Of a stretch of 7,093 nucleotides of DNA, positions 1-6,700 are shown one piece after another. The position numbers and the translations under genes are program-made. The stretch spans positions 1 through 7,093 of the forward strand of contig DAOPYE010000112.1 in assembly GCA_035352715.1 (NCBI GenBank), given 5' to 3'. The DNA is from DAOPYE01 sp035352715. Its GTDB lineage: Bacteria > Acidobacteriota > Holophagae > Holophagales > Holophagaceae. The notes under the pieces were generated by a model. It did not search any database, was not told the origin of the DNA, and saw nothing but the letters and a program-made list of their open reading frames with translations. Within the stretch, counting starts at the first letter, position 1. Every line of letters starts with the position of its first letter.

Positions 1-648
1 CACTTCAATACCCAAGCTGTCAGCTCCATGGGCGCCAAGGGCATCCTTCAGGTCCTGCCCGAGACCGCACGGCGCTTCGGCGCGCAGGATCTCGATGATG
101 CCGACCAGGTGGCGCGGGCAGGCGCGCGCTATCTGCGCCATCTGCTGGATTACTACCATGGCGATCTGGCCAAGGCCGTTTCGGCCTACAACGGCGGCAA
201 AGGGGCGGTAGATCGCGGGCAGCTCAGCGATGAGACGCGCGCCTACACGCCCAGGGTGCTCGCGCTTATGAAAGCCAAAGCCGTGCGGCCCGATACGCCA
301 GAAATGCCGTCGATCGCCCAAGGCGAGATCCGCACGCTGGCAAGCGGCCCGTATTCTTACGAGCTCCGCCTGATGACGCTGGTGAAGGATGGCTTCAAGG
401 CCCAGGTGCTGCAGGGGACAACGGATGTCCAATCCACTTTGTGCATGATTGGAGCCAAGGATGACCCACCCAGCACGACAAGGGCCTTGTCTTTCCCCGT
501 GCTGAGATTCAATCACCCCGCCGGAGTTCCGTTTCGGATACGCATCGCCGAAGGTGCTGGGGTGGGCGCCTGGAATGAAGTGGTGCTGAACCTGGATGGC
601 GATCGCGCCGTGTTTCGGATGACGTTGGATCGGCCTGCGATTCACTGA
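1..648 (+). CDS. Lytic transglycosylase, SLT/Slt70-like catalytic domain, 5'-truncated by window edge
   Basis: The reading frame is open from base 1, giving 215 visible residues; the first ATG at 28 is internal to the domain, so the true start lies left of the window. Visible residues 8-22 carry the family's glycine-rich 'S-x-x-GAKG-x-x-Q-x-x-P' block, residues 62-66 are the AYNGG motif, and an 'ETRAY' block (about 78-82) closes the lysozyme-like fold. The first visible residues (H-F-N) align with the family's E-S-x-F-N motif, so the catalytic Glu should sit two codons upstream of base 1. Family members cleave peptidoglycan between MurNAc and GlcNAc, forming 1,6-anhydro-MurNAc, in the periplasm or cell wall. 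A signal peptide cannot be checked here. About 110 residues follow the catalytic part (105-215); they look strand-rich and I do not recognise them. There is no visible functional link to the downstream hydrogenase genes. Confidence 0.88.
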   Translation, partial: HFNTQAVSSMGAKGILQVLPETARRFGAQDLDDADQVARAGARYLRHLLDYYHGDLAKAVSAYNGGKGAVDRGQLSDETRAYTPRVLALMKAKAVRPDTPEMPSIAQGEIRTLASGPYSYELRLMTLVKDGFKAQVLQGTTDVQSTLCMIGAKDDPPSTTRALSFPVLRFNHPAGVPFRIRIAEGAGVGAWNEVVLNLDGDRAVFRMTLDRPAIH

Positions 649-671
649 AACCTGGACCGAAGATCGGCTTC

Positions 672-706
672 GTGCAAACGGTGCGGCTTGGTCTCGCCGT
701 TTGCAT
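672..706 (+). terminator. Strong hairpin after the transglycosylase stop, possible terminator without a clear U-tract
   Basis: TGCAAACGG at 673-681 is perfectly complementary to CCGTTTGCA at 697-705. G·U and G-C pairs extend the stem to 672-683/695-706 around an 11-base loop. It starts 23 bases after the stop codon at 646-648, a usual place for an intrinsic terminator. The following bases (GAACCGTCTGTTTG) are only moderately T-rich, so termination would be weak or factor-assisted. It could instead be the first stem of the leader RNA of the next transcript, or a protein-binding palindrome. Confidence 0.35.
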
Positions 707-806
707 GAACCGTCTGTTTGCGCGAGACTGCCTGTGTCGGGCGATGGGATTCGTTCTGCCGCCGGTCAATCACCTGAATCTTTCCGACCGCAAGGTTGTT
801 CCAAGC

Positions 807-869
807 GGAAGGACGCCAAGGCACCGCCCCTGTCGGATGCAAGCGTCTTCCCGTTCTTGTGTGGGAAGA
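807..869 (+). ncRNA. Putative cis-regulatory RNA with two mutually exclusive hairpins
   Basis: Form A pairs 807-816 with 843-851 (GGAAG-g-ACGC against GCGTCTTCC). Inside it, an internal loop (CAAG at 817-820, AA at 841-842) leads to an inner stem, 821-826/834-840, with the seven-base loop CCCCTGT. Form B pairs TCTTCCC at 846-852 with GGGAAGA at 863-869, ending 6 bases before the Shine-Dalgarno sequence at 876-880. Both forms need 846-851. In addition, CCGCC at 824-828 is complementary to GGCGG at 879-883, which includes part of the Shine-Dalgarno and spacer. Such switching helices are typical of riboswitches and attenuators. I could not assign a known class, and chance pairing in GC-rich DNA is not excluded. 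Confidence 0.35.
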
Positions 870-875
870 GTTGCT

Positions 876-880
876 GGAGG
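876..880 (+). promoter_or_regulatory. Shine-Dalgarno GGAGG that sets the start of the TM1266-family gene
   Basis: GGAGG lies four bases before the ATG at 885. The spacing is short, but there is no comparable site before the alternative in-frame ATGs at 672 and 837. The protein family's homology begins right after 885, which supports this start. Confidence 0.7.
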
Positions 881-884
881 CGGG

Positions 885-1154
885 ATGTCAAAGCGCTTGG
901 GGGTCGCGGGGATCGTCATCGAGGACACGGCGGCAGCGCCGACGGTGAACGCCATCCTGCATGATTTCTCCGAAATCATCGTGGGCCGGATGGGGCTGCC
1001 CTATCGGTCGCGCGGGGTCTCCGTCGTGTCCCTGATCCTGGATGGCGATACGGATCAAATCAGCGCGCTGACGGGGAAACTGGGGCGCGTGGGAGGGGTT
1101 TCCGTGAAGACGGCCCTGACACGCGAGAGCCCGATGGCATCTATTGAAGAATGA
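885..1154 (+). CDS. TM1266-family iron-only hydrogenase system regulator (putative)
   Basis: This 89-residue protein matches the small family named after Thermotoga TM1266, which is repeatedly found beside [FeFe]-hydrogenase maturation genes. Recognisable blocks are an N-terminal strand (GVAGIVIED, about 6-14), 'VNAILHDFSEIIVGRMGLPY' (21-40), 'GVSVVSLILDG' (44-54) and 'ALTGKLGRVGGVSVKTAL' (61-78). The pattern suggests a compact alpha/beta, ACT-like or ferredoxin-like fold. There is no helix-turn-helix or metal-binding cysteine, so the 'regulator' label rests on gene context and the molecular role is unproven. I start it at 885 rather than at the upstream in-frame ATGs because the conserved sequence begins there and GGAGG precedes it. 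hydG follows after 29 bases on the same strand, so the two are very probably co-transcribed under the structured leader at 649-884. It does not look truncated for this family. Confidence 0.85.
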   Translation: MSKRLGVAGIVIEDTAAAPTVNAILHDFSEIIVGRMGLPYRSRGVSVVSLILDGDTDQISALTGKLGRVGGVSVKTALTRESPMASIEE

Positions 1155-1183
1155 GCTTGGTCTAGATTGGAGGAGTTTTCGGC

Positions 1184-2611
1184 ATGGTTGCTTATGATCC
1201 CAAATCCATGGATGCGAATGCGTTCATCCACCACGAGGAAATCCTCGAATCCCTGGCGCAAGCCAAGCGCGATGCCCAGGATCCGGCCAAGGTCCGCGCC
1301 ATCCTCGAAAAGGCCGCGACCTATGTGGGCTTGACCCATCGCGAAGCCGCGGCGCTGCTGGAAGTCCAATCGCCCGAAATCCTGGGCGAGGTCTTTGCCA
1401 TGGCCCGGCGCATCAAGGAGCACATCTACGGTCGCCGCATCGTGATGTTTGCGCCGCTCTATCTCTCGGATTACTGCGTGAACGGCTGCACCTACTGCGG
1501 CTATAGCTGCAAGAACAAGACAATGGCCCGGCGCAAGCTCACGCAGGAAGAACTGGCCGAGGAGGTTCGCGTGCTGGAGGGCCTGGGCCACAAGCGCCTG
1601 GCGCTGGAAGCGGGCGAGGATCCCGTCAATTGCCCGCTGGAATACGTGCTGGAGTGCATCCAGACCATCTACAGCCTGAAATTCAATAACGGCGAGATCC
1701 GCCGCGCCAACGTCAATATCGCGGCCACCACGGTGGAAAACTACCGGCGCTTGAAAGACGCAGGCATCGGCACCTACATCCTGTTCCAGGAGACGTACCA
1801 CAAGCCCACGTACCTTACTGTCCACAGCGGCCCCAAGCGCAACTACGAGTGGCACACGGAAGCGCATGACCGCGCCATGCAGGGCGGCGTCGACGATGTG
1901 GGGCTGGGTGTGCTGTATGGCCTCTATGAATGGAAATACGACACGGTGGCCATGCTGATGCACGGCGAGCACCTGGAAGCCGCGATGGGTGTGGGGCCGC
2001 ACACGCTCTCCGTGCCGCGCATTCGTTCGGCTTCGGGCGTGGACGCGAAAGACTATCCCTACCTGGTCTCCGATGACGACTTCAAGAAGGTCGTGGCTGT
2101 GCTGCGCCTCGCGGTGCCTTACACGGGCATGATCCTTTCCACCCGCGAACCCATGGGATATCGGGAAGAAGTCATCGCGCTCGGCATCTCCCAGGTCAGC
2201 GCCGGCTCCTGCACCGGAGTGGGAGGCTACGCGCACACGCACAAGCTTGGCGCGCCTGAATCCGTGCCGCAGTTCGAGCCTGCGGATCACCGCAGCCCCA
2301 CGGAAGTGCTGAAGGATCTGCTGAAGGATGGCTACATCCCCAGCTACTGCACGGCCTGCTACCGAGAAGGCCGCACGGGCGACCGTTTCATGCGGCTGGC
2401 CAAGACCGGTCAGATCGCCAACGTGTGCCAGCCCAACGCTCTGCTGACGCTGCAGGAATATATGGAGGACTACGGCGACGAGGAACTGCGGACGCTGGGC
2501 CAGGAGATCATCGCCCGAGAGCTGGAGACGATTCCCAACCCCAAGGCCAAGGAGGCTGCCGCCGCCTATCTGGAGCGCATCCGCAATGGCGAGCGCGATC
2601 TGAGGTTCTGA
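1184..2611 (+). CDS. hydG: [FeFe]-hydrogenase H-cluster maturase HydG (radical SAM tyrosine lyase)
   Basis: The 475 residues are full length for HydG and collinear with it. The radical-SAM cluster motif C98-x3-C102-x2-C105 lies in 'DYCVNGCTYC', and the TIM-barrel follows. The C-terminal motif C389-x2-C392-x22-C415 is the diagnostic HydG site for the auxiliary Fe-S cluster. H263 or H273, in the 'HGEHLEAAMGVGPHT' stretch, are candidates for the histidine known to hold the extra 'dangler' iron in characterised HydG. HydG enzymes split tyrosine into p-cresol and dehydroglycine and convert the latter to CO and cyanide on iron, supplying the Fe(CO)2(CN) unit that HydE and HydF build into the H-cluster in the cytoplasm. 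The C-terminal cysteines separate it from its relative ThiH. A strong GGAGGAG at 1169-1175, eight bases before the ATG, fixes the start. It is the second gene after the TM1266-family protein. Its stop TGA (2609-2611) directly abuts the stop of the convergent kinase gene. All key residues are present, so I expect an active enzyme and, elsewhere in the genome, hydE, hydF and an [FeFe] hydrogenase. Confidence 0.97.
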   Translation: MVAYDPKSMDANAFIHHEEILESLAQAKRDAQDPAKVRAILEKAATYVGLTHREAAALLEVQSPEILGEVFAMARRIKEHIYGRRIVMFAPLYLSDYCVNGCTYCGYSCKNKTMARRKLTQEELAEEVRVLEGLGHKRLALEAGEDPVNCPLEYVLECIQTIYSLKFNNGEIRRANVNIAATTVENYRRLKDAGIGTYILFQETYHKPTYLTVHSGPKRNYEWHTEAHDRAMQGGVDDVGLGVLYGLYEWKYDTVAMLMHGEHLEAAMGVGPHTLSVPRIRSASGVDAKDYPYLVSDDDFKKVVAVLRLAVPYTGMILSTREPMGYREEVIALGISQVSAGSCTGVGGYAHTHKLGAPESVPQFEPADHRSPTEVLKDLLKDGYIPSYCTACYREGRTGDRFMRLAKTGQIANVCQPNALLTLQEYMEDYGDEELRTLGQEIIARELETIPNPKAKEAAAAYLERIRNGERDLRF

Positions 2612-3733
2612 TTACGACAAGGCCTGTTCCAGGGGCAGCGTGAAGGAAAAGGTGCTGCCCTTGGAGATTTGGCTGTCCACGGTGATCTGGCCGCCATGCG
2701 CCTCCACGGCCATCTTGGCGAACGCGAGCCCCAGCCCCGCCCCCGCTCTTCGCATGGGGCCGTCCAACTGGGCGAACTTCTCGAAGATCCGTTCCTGAAG
2801 CGCGGCATCGATCCCCGGTCCGTTATCGGAGACGGAAACGCAGGCATAGGAGGCGTTCCGGTCGATGCGGACGGAGACCTCACCATCCGGCGGCGTGAAC
2901 TTGAGGGCGTTGCCCACCAGGTTCCCGATCACGCGGCGGACCACATCCGGGTCGCAGACCACGGTGAGTGGTTCGGAGCAGGACAGGCTCAGGTGCTTGC
3001 GTCCCGTCAGGGGTTTCATGGCTTCCAGCACCCGGCGCCCAATGGCTTCGAGATCTGACATTTCGAGCTGGAGCTGCATATGCCCAGCATCCATGCGGCT
3101 GACATCCAGGATCTGGGAAACCATGTCGGAAAGCAGGTCCACGCTGTAGCGGGCATTGGTGACCAGCTCGCGACAGGTCGTGTCCAATTCCTCGGTCTTC
3201 AGCTGCATCATCTCGATGTTCATCTGGAGGATGGCCAGCGGGGAGCGCATATCGTGAACGATCATGTGCGTCAGGCTATCCCTCAGGGATTCCAGGTGTC
3301 GCAGCCGCTCCAGACTGGCTTTGAGTTCGCGCTTCTGACGACACAGCTCCAGGTGCGTTTTCACGCGGGCCAAGACCTCGTCGAATTGGAAGGGCTTGCT
3401 GACATAGTCCACGCCGCCGACCTGAAAGGCGAGGGTCTTGTCCTCCGCCCCGCTCAGGGCGCTGATGAAGAGCACCGGTATTTCCGCGAAGGCCGGGTTG
3501 GCTTTCAACCGTTGACATACTTCGTATCCGTCCAGTTCGGGCATGGTGATATCGAGCAGGATCAGGTCCGGCGCCTCCGCCTGGACCGCCCGCAGGGCGA
3601 GTTCTCCGCTGCCGACGGGGCGTACGCGATATCCGTGGGTTTTCAGCATGCCTGCGAGCAGCTGGAGATTGGCTGGCGTGTCGTCGACGACCAGGATGCT
3701 GGCGGGGATAGGGGCAGGAAGGGCGTCGTTCAT
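2612..3733 (-). CDS. Receiver-histidine kinase (REC-HisKA-HATPase), soluble signalling protein
   Basis: This 373-residue protein has the order receiver then kinase. The receiver domain (about 12-128) has the acidic pair D17/D18, phosphoacceptor D61 in 'LLDITMPELDG', S91, and K113 in 'SKPF'. A charged, probably coiled-coil linker (about 120-152) leads to HisKA with H160 in 'VHDMRSPL'. The HATPase follows, with N275 in 'NLVGNALKF', the G1 box 'DNGPG' (303-307), an F-box (about 317-320) and the G2 box 'GAGLGLAF' (331-338). No membrane segment or signal peptide is visible, so it should be cytoplasmic. This arrangement suggests a kinase whose activity is set by phosphorylation of its own receiver, plausibly by the larger kinase encoded immediately upstream. 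The ATG overlaps that gene's stop (ATGA, 3730-3733), and AGGAG (3739-3743, complement) precedes it by five bases, so the two are translationally coupled. No output domain or cognate DNA-binding regulator is visible. Confidence 0.93.
   Translation of the reverse strand: MNDALPAPIPASILVVDDTPANLQLLAGMLKTHGYRVRPVGSGELALRAVQAEAPDLILLDITMPELDGYEVCQRLKANPAFAEIPVLFISALSGAEDKTLAFQVGGVDYVSKPFQFDEVLARVKTHLELCRQKRELKASLERLRHLESLRDSLTHMIVHDMRSPLAILQMNIEMMQLKTEELDTTCRELVTNARYSVDLLSDMVSQILDVSRMDAGHMQLQLEMSDLEAIGRRVLEAMKPLTGRKHLSLSCSEPLTVVCDPDVVRRVIGNLVGNALKFTPPDGEVSVRIDRNASYACVSVSDNGPGIDAALQERIFEKFAQLDGPMRRAGAGLGLAFAKMAVEAHGGQITVDSQISKGSTFSFTLPLEQALS
2631..2662 (+). terminator. Inverted repeat just past the hydG stop, candidate terminator inside the convergent gene
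   Basis: GGGCAGC at 2633-2639 pairs with GCTGCCC at 2654-2660. Flanking A-T and G·U pairs extend this to 2631-2640/2653-2662 with a 12-base loop. It begins 20 bases after the hydG stop, where a terminator is expected, but lies in the last codons of the convergent kinase gene. The downstream bases (GGAGATTTGG) are a poor U-tract, so intrinsic termination is uncertain. The repeat may merely reflect codons of the conserved kinase end. Confidence 0.25.
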
Positions 3734-6700
3734 GGCGTCTCCTTTGATCCGGTCTTCGGCAACATCATCGAGATCCGTTCCCAGTTGAACTCGCCTGCGT
3801 ACTGTCGCATCCGGCTGGCCGTCTCGGGCACCACCTGGCTCAGGGCTTCAATGAGGGCAAGGATGCTATCCAGGTCGGCGGCATCCAGCGCCTCTCGAAG
3901 GGGTTGGATGAACGCATCGGGGACCTCGAACGCCATGGGGGGCAGAGCAAGGGTCGGGGCCTTCGGGGTCTCATAGTCGTACCGAAGGCCCAGCGCGATG
4001 CGCAAGGTTTCCAGAAGATCGTTTTCCCGGAAGGGCTTGCCAAGGAAGAAGTCCACGCCGGGCATGGGCTCGTGGGTCTCCCGGATCACACTGGCGGAAA
4101 GGCCGATGATCTTGGTGCGGCCTGTCGCATCGATCAGCCGAATGCGACGGGCGGCCTCCACGCCGTCCATTTCGGGCATCCGCATATCCATCAGCACGCC
4201 ATCCGCAGCCTGGGCTTCGAATGCCTGGACCGCCTCCAGGCCATTGGTGGCTTCCCGCAGCTCGAAGCCCAGGGAGCCCAGCAGTTCGACCAACAGGCGC
4301 CGATTGTCGTCCTGGTCATCGACGATCAGGATCTTGCATGGCGGCTGGTTCGCCGAAAGCCGAAGCACCCGGCCAAAGGGCAGGTCTTCCTGGGGGGCAT
4401 GATCGTCTGAAGCCCCCAATTGAATCCGGACGGTGAAAACGGCTCCATTGCCCACTTCGCTGCGCACGGTGATGTCCCCATCCATCATCCGGGCGAATTC
4501 CCGGCTGATGGCTAAGCCCAGCCCCGTGCCGGTTCCGTGTCGGATGCCGATTTCGGTCTGCCGGAAGGCCTGGAACAGGCTTCCCATATCCGATTCCGCG
4601 ATGCCGGGGCCGGTGTCTTCGACTTCGGCCTGAAGCAGCCAGGTGCGGTCGTCCTGGGGCAGGAGGCTGAACCTGAAGGCGATGAAGCCGTTCATCGTGA
4701 ACTTCAAGGCGTTGCCCAGGAGGTTGACGAAGATCTGGCGGATCTTGCTCTCGTCTCCGATCACACGCTCGGGAATGCGGCTGGGCATCTCGAACTTCAG
4801 GGCCAGCCCCTTTGCGTCTGCCCGGGTCTGGAACATGGACTGGAGATCCCGGGCCATCACGGTCAGCGAGAAGGGAGCTGGTTTGATCACGGTCCGCTGG
4901 GCTTCGATCTTGGACATCTCCAGCACATCGTTGAGGAGATCAAGCAGGTGCGCGCCATTCCGGTCGATGGTCTGAAGGCGTTGGTGCTGAAGCTCCGTCA
5001 GGAGAGGATCCCGCAGCATCAGTTGCGCAAAGCCCAGGATCGCGTTCATGGGGGTGCGGATCTCGTGCGACATGTTGGCCAGGAAGGCGCTTTTCGCGCG
5101 GTTGGCCATTTCCGCCTGGGCCTTCGCTGCCTGGATCTCAGCCAGCCGCTTGTGTTCGGTGATATCCAGACAGGTGCCCTCGTAATACAAAAGCTCTCCC
5201 GCCTCGTTGCTGACGACCCGTCCGTTGAGTAGCACCCAGAAGAGATGCCCATCCCGGTGGCGGGCTTGATATTCGTAGGTGTCCACTCTCCCCGTTTGGG
5301 CCAGGGAACGCAAAATCTTCACGCGGTCCTGGGGGTCGGCGTAGACCTGATGCGCCATATCCGTGATCAGGTGGATCATCTCTTCGGGAGAGTTGTACCC
5401 ATGCATGTGAGCCATGGTTGGGTTCACCGTCAGGAAGCGTCCTTCCGGGAGGCTTCGGAAAATGCCTTCCAGCGCGTTCTCGAAAATACCGCGGTAGTTT
5501 GCCTCGCTTTGGCGCAGGGATTCCTCCGTGCGTTTCCTTTCCGTGATGTCGATGCAACTGCCTTCGAAATGGATTTGGCCCGAGGCTTCATTGGTGATCA
5601 GGTGAAGACTCAACATGGTCCAGAACGTATGGCCATCCCGGTGGCGACATGGGTATTCCATGTTGTCGATCCGGCCATGGGCCGTGAGCTCTTGCACGAC
5701 CTGGTCCCGGGTGCCTTGAACGGCGTAGATCTGGGTGGCGATATCCGTGATTCCGTTTTGCATCTCCTCGGGGGTCGCATACCCGAACATCTGTGCCAAG
5801 GCGGGGTTGACGCTCAGGAAGCGCCCTTCCGAAGTGCTTTCGAAGATACCCACCAGGAGATTGTCAAAGATGGATCGGTATTTCGTCTCGCTTTCTCGAA
5901 GGGCTCGCTCGACCTGTTTGAGTTCGGAAATATCGAAGATGAAACCTTCAAGCGCCTGAAGGTTTCCGTTCTCGTCATAGATGCCCTGTCCTTGCTCGGC
6001 GACCCAGACCTCGCGGTCCTTGCGCGTATGGACGCGGTAGGTCAACCGATACAGCGTGTGGTTCGCAATGCCCCGCTGGACGGTCTTCCATATCTGAGGG
6101 CGTTGATCCGGAGGGATAATGTCCTCAAGAAGAGCACTGCGCGTTACGAGGAAATCCTCATCTGGAATGCCGAAGAGCTCCCGGCAATTGGCGCTGATGA
6201 ATTCGGCGGTCCAGTGCAGATCGTTGGCGCAGCGGTAGACAACGCCGGGCAGATTGGCGACCAGCGTGCTCCAACGTCGTTCCTGCTCGCGGGCGGCCAG
6301 TTCCGATCGCTTGAGGAGCGTGATGTCCTGGATGGTTCCGGAAATGAACTGAATCCGCCCTTCCGTGTCCTCGGTGGTCAGCATGGAAGCTGAATAGATG
6401 CGCTCAGGGCCATCCTGTGGGTTGGTGCGGTACTCGCAGGTGCTGGGGATGTGTTGCTCGAAGGTGCGCTGGAAGGCCTCCAGGACCTTGGCGCGATCGT
6501 CCGGGTGTACGTGCTCGATGGTGGTCCTGCTGGATGGCGGCTCGGCTTGGGGGTCCAGCCCGTGCATCCGGCACATCTGTTTGGACCAAATCATCCGTTG
6601 AGTCGTGGGATCGAATTCCCAGCTTCCGATTCCCGCCTGGGCCTGGGCTGCCTCCAATCGCATCTCGCTGAGTCGCAGCGAGGCTTCGGCCGCTTTCCGC

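Larger units (their letters stand above)
649..884 (+). promoter_or_regulatory. 236-base intergenic leader rich in inverted repeats, upstream of the TM1266/hydG pair
   Basis: No convincing gene lies here. An open frame reaches upstream in phase with the next gene (ATGs at 672 and 837), but the residues before 885 resemble no known domain. Visible inverted repeats are: 658-662/668-672 (5 bp); 672-683/695-706 (9 perfect pairs plus flanking wobbles); 788-791/805-808 with inner 794-795/801-802; 807-816/843-851 (9 pairs, one bulged G) enclosing 821-826/834-840 (6 pairs, one bulged A); and 846-852/863-869 (7 perfect pairs). The last two outer stems share bases 846-851 and cannot coexist. The promoter of the downstream pair presumably lies here too, but I could not identify a confident -35/-10 or a correctly spaced sigma-54 site. 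Calling the region regulatory is an inference from its structure and position. Confidence 0.5.

Noticed and set aside
690..704. Sigma-54 promoter (GG...GC)
   Set aside because: The GG at 690-691 and GC at 703-704 are 11 rather than 10 bases apart, and the -24 element is a poor match.
735..780. Fluoride (crcB-type) riboswitch
   Set aside because: GGGCGATGGGATTCG is reminiscent of its 5' part, but the stem does not close properly and the second GATG-type element is absent.
788..851. Cyclic-di-GMP-I (GEMM) riboswitch
   Set aside because: GGACGCCAAGGCACCG resembles part of the GEMM core, but the GGCAAACC segment, the GAAA tetraloop at the right place and the 3' half are missing, so the match is superficial.
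672..884. Upstream in-frame extension of the TM1266-family protein (ATGs at 672 and 837)
   Set aside because: The family is about 80-90 residues and homology starts at 885, where GGAGG precedes the ATG. The extension has no domain character and coincides with the inverted repeats.
1055..2290. 411-codon open frame on the minus strand opposite hydG
   Set aside because: It lies antisense to a fully conserved hydG, its translation is low-complexity in style (rich in H, R, A, V, G) with no domain I recognise, and long antisense frames are common in GC-rich genes.
1184..2611. ThiH (thiamine tyrosine lyase) instead of HydG
   Set aside because: ThiH shares the radical-SAM core but lacks the C-terminal C-x2-C-x22-C auxiliary cluster motif seen here, and the TM1266-family neighbour fits hydrogenase maturation.
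3080..3976. 298-codon plus-strand open frame spanning the junction of the two kinase genes
   Set aside because: It is antisense to two clearly real coding regions with intact catalytic motifs, and its translation has no domain pattern.
5245..6393. 382-codon plus-strand open frame opposite the PAS array
   Set aside because: It is the complement of well-conserved PAS coding sequence, with no recognisable motif of its own and no supporting ribosome-binding context.
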